64,000 nt of DNA from Euzebya tangerina (GTDB taxonomy: Bacteria; Actinomycetota; Nitriliruptoria; Euzebyales; Euzebyaceae), in NCBI RefSeq assembly GCF_003074135.1, contig NZ_PPDK01000001.1:2852001-2916000 (forward strand). Direction: 5' to 3'. Position numbers and translations under genes: made by a program. How positions within the stretch are numbered: the first letter of the stretch is position 1; each line of letters starts with the position of its first letter. Shown here one piece after another: positions 21,634 through 31,509 of this stretch. Under the pieces are notes generated by a model, which had not been told where the DNA came from, ran no database searches, and worked only from the letters and a program-made list of their open reading frames with translations.

Positions 21634-24600
21634 ATGCACGACGCACTGACGGATCTCGAGGACCACCTGGCCACACGTGTCAGCCCTGAGCGGCTGGACA
21701 ACGCCACCGCGCTGGCCTGGTCGACCTATCGCCGCCTGGCAGACGACGAACTGGCCACGCTCGACCTCGATGCCGCCGCGGTCACGGTCGATCGTGCCCT
21801 GCAGCTGTTCGAGACCGGTCGTCCGGGAACGCCGACGATCCTGATCGAGGACTCGGGCGACTCGAGCATCCTGCTGGTCCACATCGCCGACGGGCCCTTC
21901 ATGATGTCGACGATCCTCGAGGAGCTCCATCGTCTGGACCTCGAGCCCGTCGACCTGGCCCACCCCGCGGTCGGGGTTCGCCGCGACGCCGATGGTCGAC
22001 TCGTGGAGATCACCGCCGCTCGCGGGGCATCCCATCGCGAGGCCTACATCTCCCTTGACTTGCAGACCCGCCTGTCGGACGAGCAGAAGCAGGTCGTCGT
22101 TGATCGGCTGCACGCCGTCCTGGCCGACGCGCTCAGGGTGGTCGAGGACTTCCGCCCGATGACAACGGCGCTCGAGGCTGTGGTGACAGCCATGGAGGCA
22201 CACGGGGACAGCGAGGAAGCCGAGTTCCTGCAGTGGCTGCTGGACGATCACTTCGTGTTCCTCGGCTATCGCAGTGGCGCCGACGGTCTTGGCCTGCTGC
22301 GGGACGAGAGCAGCGTGTCGCTGGATGAGCTCGACGGCCACGACTGGGCCGACAGTCCGGTGCTCGACGTCACCCGCACCGCGGGCGTCTCGCCGGTGCA
22401 CCGCCAGGTCCGGATGACCTCGATCGCCGTGCGCCCGCCCCACCGGGATGGCGATCGTGCCGACGAGCACCGGATCCTCGGTCTGTTGGCCCAGAAGGCC
22501 TTCGTCCAGCCGTCGTCGACGGTTCCGGTGTTGCGGCGGAAGCTCCGAGCCGTACTGGACGACGTGGACGTGGTCGACCACTCCCAGGATGAACGCGCCA
22601 TCCGGACGCTGTTCGATGCGCTGCCCAAGCAGGAGCTGTTCGAGCTGACCCATGACGCGCTGCGGGACGCGCTGATCAACCTGGTCGACGTCAGCCGTCG
22701 GGGCGGCGTCCGGCTGACGGTCCGTCGCGAACGAAACGGTCGCTCGGTGTCGGTGCTGGTCACGCTGCCACGCGAGCGCTTCTCCGCGGCACTCCGTGAG
22801 GAGATCCAGCAGCTGCTGGCCGGGCGGTTGGGGGCCACATCGGTCGACTACCAGCTCTCCTTGACCGAGCGGGACCAACCCCTGCTGCACTTCACGCTGC
22901 AGTCGGACGATGGGCTGGACCCAGCCCCGATCGACCTGGATGCCCTGCAACGGGAGATCACCTCGCTGGCGCGGACCTACACCGATGCGTTGGCCGCTGC
23001 CCTGGTTCCGCACCGAGGGTCCGATGAGGCCCGGTCGGTCGCCAAGGCGTGGTGTGCCGGGCTGCCGCCCGCCTACACCGAGACGACGCCGATCGCGATG
23101 GCCACCATCGACATCGAGGAGCTCGAGCGCCTGGATGGGCCGGATGCGGTCCGGATGCGGCTGGTCGAGCCGGCCGGAACGGGCAGCACGGGTCGGCCGG
23201 GTCTGCTGCGCTTCCGGCTGTACAAGTCAGGCCCGGGTGTCGAGCTGTCCGACTTCCTGCCGCTGCTCGAATCGATGGGGCTGACGGTGGTCGAGGAGCA
23301 GCCGTACGCCCTGCTGGAGGCGCCCGTCTGGGACGAGGTGCACATCCACGACTACGGGGTCCGCAGCTCGGTGGGGGAGATCGATGTGGCCAGCGACGGC
23401 CCGCGGATCGCCGCAGCCGTCGCGTCGATGTGGTCGGGGAGGAGTGAGGTCGACTCGCTCAACCGGCTGGTCATCGCCGCCGACACGGGGATAGACCTGG
23501 TGACCGTCCTGCGGGCCTACCGCCGCTACGGACGACAGGTCGGCACCAGCTACACCGAGGCCACCATCAACGACGCGCTGCTCGAGCACCCTCGCGTGGC
23601 AGCCGCGCTGCTCGCCTACTTCGAGGCCCGGTTCGACCCGGCACGTCCGGACTCCGAGCGGCAGGCAGCCGAGGAGGCAGCACGAGCGGCCGTAACTGCC
23701 TCGCTGGAGGAGGTCGCCAGACTGGACCAGGATCGGATCCTGCGGACCTTCCTGGGACTGATCGACGCCACGCTGCGGACCAACGTGTGGCAGCGCCGCC
23801 CGTGGCTGTCGTTCAAGTTCGACAGCGGACGGGTCCCCGAGGTGCCCAAGCCGGTGCCCTACCGGGAGATCTTCGTCTACTCCGCAGCCATGGAGGGCGT
23901 TCACCTCCGCGGGGGGCCGATCGCCCGGGGCGGGCTGCGGTGGTCCGACCGGGTCGATGACTTCCGCACGGAAGTGCTCGGTCTGATGAAGGCCCAGATG
24001 AGCAAGAACGCGGTGATCGTGCCGACCGGCTCCAAGGGCGGGTTCGTGCTGAAGGCCCGACCGGACGACCGGGATGCCCTGGCTGAGGCGGTCCGTGCCC
24101 AGTACCGGGTCTTCATCAGCGGGCTGCTCGACCTCACCGACGACCTCGACGGGGAGACCGTGGTCCCGCCGAACGACGTCGTCCGGCACGACGATGCTGA
24201 TCCCTACCTCGTCGTCGCGGCCGACAAGGGCACGGCGACCTTCTCGGACCTGGCCAACAGCATCAGCCAGGAGTATGGCTTCTGGCTGGACGATGCGTTC
24301 GCCTCCGGCGGATCCCAGGGCTACGACCACAAGGCGATGGGCATCACTGCGCGGGGTGCCTGGGTCGCGGTGCAGCGCCACTTCCGCGAGCTCGGCATCG
24401 ACGTCCAGGAGGAGCCGATCGACGTCGTCGGCGTCGGTGACATGTCCGGGGATGTCTTCGGCAACGGACTGCTCCGCAGCAAGGCCGTTCGTCTCGTCGC
24501 GGCGTTCGACCATCGCGACATCTTCATCGATCCGGCACCGGATCCGGCCACCTCCTACGCCGAGCGACAGCGTCTCTACGAGCTTCCTCGCTCGACCTGG

Positions 24601-26322
24601 CAGGACTACGACCGGGCGCTCATCAGCTCCGGCGGCGGCGTGTGGTCACGGACCTCGAAGTCGGTTCCGCTCTCGCCAGAGGCCCGCGAACTCCTCCGCA
24701 TCGATCAGGAGGAGATCAGCCCACCGGAGCTCATCTCCGTCCTCCTCCGCGCCCACGTCGACCTGCTGTGGTTCGGCGGCATCGGCACCTACGTCAAGTC
24801 GCCGGACGAGTCGCACACCGAGGTGGGCGACCGGGCCAACGATGCCATTCGGGTCAACGCCAACGAGGTCGGCGCTCGAGTTGTCGGCGAGGGTGGCAAC
24901 CTGGCGATGACCCAGCGTGGGCGGATCGCCTACAGCCGTCGTGGCGGCCGTTGCAACACCGACGCCATCGACAACGTGGCCGGCGTCAACACCTCCGACC
25001 GTGAGGTCAACCTGAAGATCCTCCTGCGCCGCGCCATCGAGGCGGGCACCCTCGACCCGACGAAGCGGGACGACCTGCTCGCCTCCCTCACCGACGAGGT
25101 CGGGGACGCGGTGCTCCGGGACAGCTACAAGCAGACCTGGGCGATCAGTCAGGAGGTCAACGCCACACCGGGTGGGATGGGGAGCTACGAGGACCTGATG
25201 GCCCGGTTGGAGGAGCAGGGCCGCCTGGACCGCGATGTCGAGGTGCTGCCGGACACTGCGGAGATGATCCGGCGTCGGGCCGACGGTGCCATCCTCACCC
25301 GGCCCGAGCTCAGCGTCCTACTGGCCTACAGCAAGATCGACCTGACCGACCAGCTCCTGGCCTCCGACATCATCGACCAGCCGGTCGTGGCCGCGATGGC
25401 ACGGGAGTACTTCCCCGACACCGTGTCGGAGCGATTCCCCGAGGCGATCGAGTCCCATCAGCTGCGCCGCGAGATCGTTGCCACGGTCGTGGCTGGCGAC
25501 GTGTGCGATCGGATGGGCATCACCTGGGCCGGACGAGTTGCCGGCGATCTCGGGGTGGACATCCCGACCGTTGTCGGGGCCTACTGGATCGCGCGCGGTG
25601 TGATCCAGGCTGACCAGAGCTGGCGTCGTGTCGAGCGCCTCGACGGCCGTGCCGATCCGGTCCTGCAGTTCGAGCTCAAGGGCGCGATCGACTGGCTGGT
25701 GGATGCCTTCACCCGCTCCTACATCCGACAGGGGAGGACCAACGACATCGCGGCGGCCATCGATGTCGACCGGCCGGTGCTGGTCGAGTTGTGTGCCGCG
25801 GACGCTGCGGCGGATCGTTCGAGCGCGATGCGCCTGACCCGCCAGGCGGCGCAGCGGTGGGTCGACCTCGGCATCGATGAACAGGTCGCAGAGGACATCG
25901 CCCTGCTGCCATCACTCAGCCTGGTGCCGGGCATCTCCGCAACGGCGGCACGAAGTGGCCGTTCCGTAGCCGACTGCGGCGAGGTCTATGCGCTGCTGGC
26001 CGCTCGACTGCCGATCGAGGGCCTCTCACACCGGCTGCAGCGCTACGAGCCGCACGGTCGCTGGGAGCGCGGGCAACATCGCGGACTGATCGACGATCTG
26101 CGGCGGCTGCAGCACGGGCTGGCCCGTCTGGCCATCGACGAAGCCGGGCCCTCGGAGGACCCCGCCGCCATCGTCACCACTGCGCTCGCCCGTCGTTCCG
26201 ACGCGCTGCAGGCTGCGGAGTCCATCGCCGCCGCGGTGTTGGCCCAACCGGACGTCGATCTCAACGCCGTTGCGGTTGCGGTCAGGTCGTTGGCGGCGCT
26301 GTGGACCGACTCAGGTCACTAG
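21634..26322 (+). CDS. gdh: Large NAD-specific glutamate dehydrogenase (L-GDH, about 170-180 kDa class)
   Basis: This 1,562-residue protein oxidises glutamate to 2-oxoglutarate with NAD. The N-terminal ACT-like and regulatory half (about 1-690) is followed by the conserved catalytic core: RGGPIARGGLRWSDR and a DFRTEVLGLMKAQMSKNAVIVPTGSKGGFV stretch near residue 765-810, GDMSGDVFGNG near 935, and WFGGIGTYVKSP near 1050. A long C-terminal helical region completes the L-GDH family. The length matches the Streptomyces clavuligerus/Mycobacterium-type enzymes. GGCGGGAGAGCG precedes the ATG. In actinobacteria it usually serves glutamate catabolism and is tightly regulated. It ends head-on with citrate synthase. 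Confidence 0.95.
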   Translation: MHDALTDLEDHLATRVSPERLDNATALAWSTYRRLADDELATLDLDAAAVTVDRALQLFETGRPGTPTILIEDSGDSSILLVHIADGPFMMSTILEELHRLDLEPVDLAHPAVGVRRDADGRLVEITAARGASHREAYISLDLQTRLSDEQKQVVVDRLHAVLADALRVVEDFRPMTTALEAVVTAMEAHGDSEEAEFLQWLLDDHFVFLGYRSGADGLGLLRDESSVSLDELDGHDWADSPVLDVTRTAGVSPVHRQVRMTSIAVRPPHRDGDRADEHRILGLLAQKAFVQPSSTVPVLRRKLRAVLDDVDVVDHSQDERAIRTLFDALPKQELFELTHDALRDALINLVDVSRRGGVRLTVRRERNGRSVSVLVTLPRERFSAALREEIQQLLAGRLGATSVDYQLSLTERDQPLLHFTLQSDDGLDPAPIDLDALQREITSLARTYTDALAAALVPHRGSDEARSVAKAWCAGLPPAYTETTPIAMATIDIEELERLDGPDAVRMRLVEPAGTGSTGRPGLLRFRLYKSGPGVELSDFLPLLESMGLTVVEEQPYALLEAPVWDEVHIHDYGVRSSVGEIDVASDGPRIAAAVASMWSGRSEVDSLNRLVIAADTGIDLVTVLRAYRRYGRQVGTSYTEATINDALLEHPRVAAALLAYFEARFDPARPDSERQAAEEAARAAVTASLEEVARLDQDRILRTFLGLIDATLRTNVWQRRPWLSFKFDSGRVPEVPKPVPYREIFVYSAAMEGVHLRGGPIARGGLRWSDRVDDFRTEVLGLMKAQMSKNAVIVPTGSKGGFVLKARPDDRDALAEAVRAQYRVFISGLLDLTDDLDGETVVPPNDVVRHDDADPYLVVAADKGTATFSDLANSISQEYGFWLDDAFASGGSQGYDHKAMGITARGAWVAVQRHFRELGIDVQEEPIDVVGVGDMSGDVFGNGLLRSKAVRLVAAFDHRDIFIDPAPDPATSYAERQRLYELPRSTWQDYDRALISSGGGVWSRTSKSVPLSPEARELLRIDQEEISPPELISVLLRAHVDLLWFGGIGTYVKSPDESHTEVGDRANDAIRVNANEVGARVVGEGGNLAMTQRGRIAYSRRGGRCNTDAIDNVAGVNTSDREVNLKILLRRAIEAGTLDPTKRDDLLASLTDEVGDAVLRDSYKQTWAISQEVNATPGGMGSYEDLMARLEEQGRLDRDVEVLPDTAEMIRRRADGAILTRPELSVLLAYSKIDLTDQLLASDIIDQPVVAAMAREYFPDTVSERFPEAIESHQLRREIVATVVAGDVCDRMGITWAGRVAGDLGVDIPTVVGAYWIARGVIQADQSWRRVERLDGRADPVLQFELKGAIDWLVDAFTRSYIRQGRTNDIAAAIDVDRPVLVELCAADAAADRSSAMRLTRQAAQRWVDLGIDEQVAEDIALLPSLSLVPGISATAARSGRSVADCGEVYALLAARLPIEGLSHRLQRYEPHGRWERGQHRGLIDDLRRLQHGLARLAIDEAGPSEDPAAIVTTALARRSDALQAAESIAAAVLAQPDVDLNAVAVAVRSLAALWTDSGH

Positions 26323-26326
26323 CCGA

Positions 26327-27616
26327 TCAACCCCGGCTCTCGATCGGGACGTAGGTCCGCTCTGAGGAGCCTTGGTAGATCTGCCGTGGCCGGCCGATGC
26401 GGGTCTCCGGATCCGCCATCATCTCCTTCCACTGGGCGATCCAGCCCGGTAGACGACCGATGGCGAACATGACGGTGAACATCTCCTCGGGCAGCCCCAT
26501 GGCCCGATAGATCAGGCCGGAGTAGAAGTCGACGTTCGGGTACAGCTTCTTCTCGATGAAGTAGTCGTCCTTGAGCGCGACCTCCTCGAGCTCCTGAGCG
26601 ATCTCGAAGAGCGGGTCGTTGGGGATCAGCTTGCGCAGGACCCGGTCGGCGGTCTCCTTGATGATGGTCGCCCGCGGGTCGAAGTTCTTGTAAACGCGGT
26701 GGCCGAAGCCCATGAGGCGGAACGGGTCGTCCCGGTCCTTCGCCCGGGCGATGAAGGAGGCCGTGTCGCCGTCTGCGTCCCGGATCTCGGTCAGCATCTC
26801 CAGCACCGCCTGGTTGGCGCCGCCGTGCAGCGGCCCCCACAGGGCGTTGATACCGGACGCGATTGCGGCGAACATGTTGACCTGGGTCGAGCCGACCAGT
26901 CGGACGGCTGAGGCGCTGGCGTTCTGCTCGTGGTCGGCGTGCAGGATGTAGAGCAGGTCCAGCGCTTTCGCGACCTCGGGATCGACCTCGTACGGCTCGG
27001 CCTTCACCGCAAACATCATGTGCAGGAAGTTCTCGGGATAGGACAGCTTGTTCCACGGGTAGATGAAGCGCTGCCCGATGGACTTCTTGTACGACCAGGC
27101 GGCGATGGTGGGCAGCTTGGCCATGAGCCGGTAGATCGAGACCTCGACGTCGCGTTCGTCCAGGGGGTCGTAGTGGTCCTGGTAGAACGTGGAGAGGCCG
27201 GCCACGGCCGCTGACAGGATCGCCATCGGGTGGGCGCTCTTGGGGAAGGCGTCGAAGAACTGCCGCATGTCCTCGTGCAGCAACGTGTGGATCGTGATCT
27301 GGTGTTCGAAGTCGTCAAGGGTCGCCTGATCGGGCAGATCGCCGTAGATGAGCAGGTAGGCGGTCTCGAGGAACGAGGAGCTCTCCGCCAACTGCTCGAT
27401 CGGGTACCCCCGATAGCGCAGGATGCCAGCCTCGCCGTTGAGATAGGTGATCTCGCTCTGACAGGAGGCCGTCGACGCAAAGCCCGGGTCATACGTGGTC
27501 AGGCCCGTCGCCCCGCGCAGCCCGGAGGAGTGGATGCCTCGCTCCCCTTCCGTGCCGGTCACGACCGGCGCGTCGAAGCTCTCCCCGTTCAGTGCAATGG
27601 TGGCGTGGTCAGTCAT
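26327..27616 (-). CDS. gltA: Citrate synthase (type II, hexameric class)
   Basis: This 429-residue protein condenses oxaloacetate and acetyl-CoA, the entry step of the TCA cycle. The catalytic triad is visible: H264 (GPLHGGANQ), H306 (MGFGHRVYK) and D363 (YPNVDFYSG). The N-terminal beta-sheet extension and the length match the E. coli-like type II class. The ATG at 27616 is supported by a GGAGA about 10 bases upstream; longer in-frame starts are not supported. It is divergent from the GH13 gene across 146 bases with no obvious operator. Confidence 0.95.
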   Translation of the reverse strand: MTDHATIALNGESFDAPVVTGTEGERGIHSSGLRGATGLTTYDPGFASTASCQSEITYLNGEAGILRYRGYPIEQLAESSSFLETAYLLIYGDLPDQATLDDFEHQITIHTLLHEDMRQFFDAFPKSAHPMAILSAAVAGLSTFYQDHYDPLDERDVEVSIYRLMAKLPTIAAWSYKKSIGQRFIYPWNKLSYPENFLHMMFAVKAEPYEVDPEVAKALDLLYILHADHEQNASASAVRLVGSTQVNMFAAIASGINALWGPLHGGANQAVLEMLTEIRDADGDTASFIARAKDRDDPFRLMGFGHRVYKNFDPRATIIKETADRVLRKLIPNDPLFEIAQELEEVALKDDYFIEKKLYPNVDFYSGLIYRAMGLPEEMFTVMFAIGRLPGWIAQWKEMMADPETRIGRPRQIYQGSSERTYVPIESRG

Positions 27617-27762
27617 CGGGGCAGATCTCCGGTCTGTAGGTGGTCCTGGTGGTCTGGTGCGGTCGTGGCGGTGACGACGTGGGCTGCAGGTACCAACGCT
27701 AGCGGACGCACCCAGCGGCAGTATTCCCCGATCCACAAACGACACGCATCGGCAACACGTGG

Positions 27763-29505
27763 GTGGCACGCTACGCCTCGATGGACGCCGAGGTGTTCGA
27801 AGCCGCCGTCAGGGATCACGCTGTGGCCCTGTACGGCGCGGGGGACGCGGAGCGGTTGGTCCGGGGCCTGCAGGCCCTCGCCGACCAGGCCTGGATGTCG
27901 ACCACGCCACGTGGACTGGACCACGCCGACGTCTGGTTGATCGCCTACGCCGATCACGTCCGGGACGCCGGGGACCCTCCAGCGGAGCGGACGCCCTTGC
28001 AGGTCATGGCAGCGCTGCTGGAGGAGGAGTTGGCCGATGTCGTCTCCGGGGTCCACCTGCTGCCCTTCTATCCCTGGACCTCCGACGACGGCTTCGCGGT
28101 CATCGACCATCTGGCCGTCGATCCTGGCGTCGGATCGTGGGCGGACCTCTCGGCGATCGGTGCCACCCACCGGCTGATGGTCGATGGTGTGGTCAACCAC
28201 GTGTCGGCGTCGCACCCCTGGGTCGCGGCATGGCTGGCCGACGGGCGGGACGGGTGGATCCTCGAACCGGACGCCGAGATGGACACCTCGGCAGTCGTCC
28301 GGCCTCGCACCGCTCCGCTGCTGACCGCATTCGAGGACGCGGCCGGCCGGACCCGGCAGGCCTGGACCACCTTCGGGCCGGATCAGGTCGACCTGGACTA
28401 CGGCAACCCCGACCTGCTGCTGGCGATGACAGAGATCCTGCTCACCTACGTGCGGCATGGCGCTTCGGTGATCAGGCTGGACGCCGTGGGGTTCCTGTGG
28501 AAGGCCTCGGGCACCACCTGCATCCACCTTCCCCAGACCCATGAGATCGTCCGCCTGTGGCGGACGGTCATGGACCACCTCGCACCCGGGACCATGCTGA
28601 TCACCGAGACCAACGTGCCCCATGACGAGAACGTGAGCTACTTCGGCGTCGGGAGCGACGAGGCACACCTCGTCTACCAGTTCCCGCTGGCCCCGCTGGT
28701 CCTGGCCGCCTACGTGTGGGGCAATGCCCAGGATCTGTCACGCTGGGCCGCAGCCCTGGCTGACCCGCCCGTCGGGTGCACCTACTTCAACTTCCTGGCC
28801 TCACACGATGGCATCGGGCTGCGACCAGCCGAGGGACTGCTGTCCGCAACCCAGATCCGGGGGCTGTGCAACCTGGCGAGGTCGACCAGTGGCGGGGTCA
28901 GCTACCGCACCGACGTCGATGGCTCGGAGGACCCCTACGAGCTCAACACCACCTACGTCGATGCGCTGTTGGCCGTGGCAGACGATGGGCTGGGTGTGGC
29001 GCGGGTCATCGGGGCGCACGCGATCCTCCTGGCGCTGCAGGGCGTTCCTGGCATCTGGTTGGGATCCCTCTTCGGCCAGTCGGGAGATCCTTCGCTGGTG
29101 GAGCAGACGGGCCGTCTTCGATCGATCAACCGGGCGCGGCTGTCACTCGAGTCGCTCCGGGCCGCACTCGAGGATTCCCGGACGGTTGAGCAGGGCGTCT
29201 TCGAGGGGATCAGTCGTCTGGTCCGACTCCGACGAGCACACCCGGCGCTGGCCCCCGACAGCCCCCAGCACATCCTGCCGACCCCCGGCTGGCTGGTCGG
29301 CATCGTCCGCGGTCGCGCCGGTCACCGGGTCTTCGTCATCGTCAGCGTGTCGAACCGGGACCGCTCGGTGATCCCCTCCGACCTCGTCGGACGATCGACC
29401 TGGCGTGACGCGCTCGCCGCGCAGGACGGCCGCGACATCGAGGCGGGCGACGTCGTGGTGCTCCCCCCCTACGGCGTCATGTGGCTGGAGGAGATTGGAT
29501 CCTGA
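27763..29505 (+). CDS. GH13 subfamily-18-type sugar phosphorylase, probable glucosylglycerate phosphorylase
   Basis: This 580-residue alpha-amylase-fold protein shows LLPFYPWTSDDGF near residue 100 and VDGVVNHVSASHPW near 140. The nucleophile is D240 (VIRLDAVGFLWK), followed by TTCIHLPQTHEIV, and the acid/base is E282 (LITETNVPHDENVSYFG). This signature belongs to sucrose and related glucosyl phosphorylases (GH13_18). Its end lies about 390 bases from gpgS on the opposite strand, so glucosylglycerate phosphorylase (releasing glucose-1-phosphate and glycerate) is the favoured substrate call over sucrose. That choice is inference from context. Confidence 0.82.
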   Translation: MARYASMDAEVFEAAVRDHAVALYGAGDAERLVRGLQALADQAWMSTTPRGLDHADVWLIAYADHVRDAGDPPAERTPLQVMAALLEEELADVVSGVHLLPFYPWTSDDGFAVIDHLAVDPGVGSWADLSAIGATHRLMVDGVVNHVSASHPWVAAWLADGRDGWILEPDAEMDTSAVVRPRTAPLLTAFEDAAGRTRQAWTTFGPDQVDLDYGNPDLLLAMTEILLTYVRHGASVIRLDAVGFLWKASGTTCIHLPQTHEIVRLWRTVMDHLAPGTMLITETNVPHDENVSYFGVGSDEAHLVYQFPLAPLVLAAYVWGNAQDLSRWAAALADPPVGCTYFNFLASHDGIGLRPAEGLLSATQIRGLCNLARSTSGGVSYRTDVDGSEDPYELNTTYVDALLAVADDGLGVARVIGAHAILLALQGVPGIWLGSLFGQSGDPSLVEQTGRLRSINRARLSLESLRAALEDSRTVEQGVFEGISRLVRLRRAHPALAPDSPQHILPTPGWLVGIVRGRAGHRVFVIVSVSNRDRSVIPSDLVGRSTWRDALAAQDGRDIEAGDVVVLPPYGVMWLEEIGS

Positions 29506-29656
29506 CGGCTCGAACACCCTCAGGTCCGTCCGCGGGTCCCTACGGTGTGACTGGTCGCTGTGGAGCGTTGGCCGTCGGTGGGACAATCGCCACCTGCGGT
29601 GAACTCGGCTACTGCTGAGACCAAACCCGTCGCGAAGAACCTGCGAGGAGCGCGTC

Positions 29657-29863
29657 ATGAACGACGCAAGACACCAACAATTGATGTTCGCCACCTACGT
29701 CGCGTTCGGATTCATCGGAAGTCTGATCATCGCCTGGATCATGCTCGACAGCGCGTTGTCGGCGTTGGGCATTGCAGCAATCGTGGGACTCGGTTGCGGC
29801 GTCGGCTACGCGATAGGGCGGCTCGTCATCGACGGGCCGTCAAAGGGGGCCCGAGACGGTTAG
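29657..29863 (+). CDS. Small two-span membrane protein
   Basis: This 68-residue protein has a polar N-terminus and two hydrophobic Gly-rich helices (about residues 9-27 and 34-55; IAAIVGLGCGVGYAIGRLV), reminiscent of AtpI-like or small glycine-zipper proteins. GAGGAG lies about 8 bases before the ATG. It follows the phosphorylase by 150 bases and converges with gpgS. Function unknown. Confidence 0.6.
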   Translation: MNDARHQQLMFATYVAFGFIGSLIIAWIMLDSALSALGIAAIVGLGCGVGYAIGRLVIDGPSKGARDG

Positions 29864-29892
29864 GCCGGAGGCTCCAGACGGTTAGATCGGTC

Positions 29893-30858
29893 TCATGGGG
29901 CGGTGGCACGGTACTCAACCATCGGTGGTCGCTCGATGATCTCGATCTGGCCGGCTTCCAGCAGGTTGACGGTGTCGTCGGCGTCGCGCTGGAACTGCCG
30001 GTAGGCCGTCGGCAGATCCGGGAACGTTGCCCGACCCGCATCGGGCAGCCGACGGAGTGCGGCCTGGGCAACACCGAACGCCATGCGGGACAGCGCCGTG
30101 ATGTCCTGGTTCCGATGGATGCGCTGGCCGATGTCCACCTGCGCGATCGCGTCGGCACCGCGGCGGCCCAACGTATCGATCAGCATGCCGATCTCCACGC
30201 CGTACCCCGTCGAGAACGGGATGGACTCGAGCAGCTCTCGGCGGCCGGCGTACTCGCCCGAGAGAGGCTGGACCAGCCCGGACAGCTCCGGCCAGAACAG
30301 GTTCAGCAGCGGTCGGGCCAGCAGCTCGGTGACCCGCCCGCCACCAGCCGGGTGCAGGGTGCCGTTCAGCTCGATGGGCCGGTCGTAGAAGGCCTTGACC
30401 AGCTCGATCTGCGGCGTGGTGATCAGGGGCGCGACCAGTCCGCTGACGAAGATCGGGGACGGGTTGCGGATGTCGGTGTCGACGAAGGTGATGATGTCGC
30501 CGCTGGTGACCGACAACGACCGCCACAGCGCATCGCCCTTGCCGAGTGCCGGGCCGAGGTCGGGGAAGGCCCCGATGTCGGTGTGGACGCGGGCGCCTCG
30601 GTCAGCCGCCACCTCCGGCGTCGCATCGGTGGACCCGCCGTCCAGCACGACCACCTCGTCCACCAGGACGCCGGCCAACGACATGACGGCATCGATGACG
30701 TCGCCGATGGTCGGGGCCTCGTTGTAGGCCGGCAAGACGACGCTGACCGAGAGGCCCTGATCGGCCTTGGCCCACGCAGCGGCCTCCAGGTCCAGGCTGC
30801 GGGACTCGAAGGTGCGACGTCGATACCACTCAGCGACGTCGAAGTCGGGGATCTGCAT
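29893..30858 (-). CDS. gpgS: Glucosyl-3-phosphoglycerate synthase
   Basis: This 321-residue GT-A glycosyltransferase (GT81 type) transfers glucose from a nucleotide sugar to 3-phosphoglycerate, the first step to glucosylglycerate and, in some actinobacteria, to methylglucose lipopolysaccharides. Visible are SVVLPAYNEAPTIG near residue 40, EVVVLDGGSTDAT near 70, GKGDALWRS, the metal-binding D127-T-D129 (VDTDIRNP), and FYDRPIELNG...GGGRVTELLARPLLN with the family's long C-terminus. The gene starts 27 bases after the cupredoxin stop and so looks like the distal gene of the oxidase operon. No GpgP phosphatase is visible nearby. Confidence 0.92.
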   Translation of the reverse strand: MQIPDFDVAEWYRRRTFESRSLDLEAAAWAKADQGLSVSVVLPAYNEAPTIGDVIDAVMSLAGVLVDEVVVLDGGSTDATPEVAADRGARVHTDIGAFPDLGPALGKGDALWRSLSVTSGDIITFVDTDIRNPSPIFVSGLVAPLITTPQIELVKAFYDRPIELNGTLHPAGGGRVTELLARPLLNLFWPELSGLVQPLSGEYAGRRELLESIPFSTGYGVEIGMLIDTLGRRGADAIAQVDIGQRIHRNQDITALSRMAFGVAQAALRRLPDAGRATFPDLPTAYRQFQRDADDTVNLLEAGQIEIIERPPMVEYRATAP

Positions 30859-30885
30859 GGCTATCTCAGCGTCAGCAGTGCTCGG

Positions 30886-31509
30886 TCAGCTGAAGGTGAT
30901 ATCGCCCTCCATGCCGGCGGCGCGGTGACCGGCGATGGAGCAGAAGTAGGTGTAGGTCCCGGGGTCGATCGTGATGGTGGTCACGTCGATCCCGTTGGTG
31001 GCCTCGACCAGGACCGAGTCACCCTGGAAGCCCTCGATGACGACGTTGTGGACCTGCCCCGAGGAGTTGTCGATCGCGACGGTCACCTCGCCAGCCGGTG
31101 CTTCGGCCGGCGCTGAGGTGTAGACCAGCGAGCTGTCCGCCCCCCAGACCAGTGCCCCCTCCGGGATCTCGGTGACGGCAGCATCACCGCCCTCCTCGCC
31201 CTCACCACCGTGCTCCTCGATCTCGCGCACGCCCACGCTGGCAGCTACGCCGCCCGCACCGACCAGTCCGAGCATGGCGATGGTCAGGCCGACGGCCAGA
31301 GCTGGTGCGGAGATGTTGCGACTGCGCTCGACGACGAAGGCGACGACCAGTACGTAGGCAGCCGCGACGACGGCCACCAGGACGCTGATGGACTTCGGGA
31401 CCGCCAGCAGGATGCGAGACAGCGACCACGCGAACAGCAGGATGCCGCCCAGGATCGTCACCGGCATCAGGATCGGCGTGAACACTCGCCGCCGAAAACT
31501 CTCGTTCAT
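30886..31509 (-). CDS. Membrane-anchored cupredoxin (blue-copper domain)
   Basis: This 207-residue protein has three predicted spans (about residues 11-34, 40-61 and 69-92), then an acidic Glu/Gly linker and a C-terminal plastocyanin-like domain (about 125-207) on the outer face. Copper ligands H154 (GQVHNVV), C190, H195 and M200 (FCSIAGHRAAGM) are all present. It probably shuttles electrons or copper at the caa3 oxidase. Its ATG overlaps the stop of ctaG (ATGA) within the oxidase operon. The upstream longer frame has no ribosome-binding site and overlaps ctaG, so MNESF is the start. Confidence 0.85.
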   Translation of the reverse strand: MNESFRRRVFTPILMPVTILGGILLFAWSLSRILLAVPKSISVLVAVVAAAYVLVVAFVVERSRNISAPALAVGLTIAMLGLVGAGGVAASVGVREIEEHGGEGEEGGDAAVTEIPEGALVWGADSSLVYTSAPAEAPAGEVTVAIDNSSGQVHNVVIEGFQGDSVLVEATNGIDVTTITIDPGTYTYFCSIAGHRAAGMEGDITFS

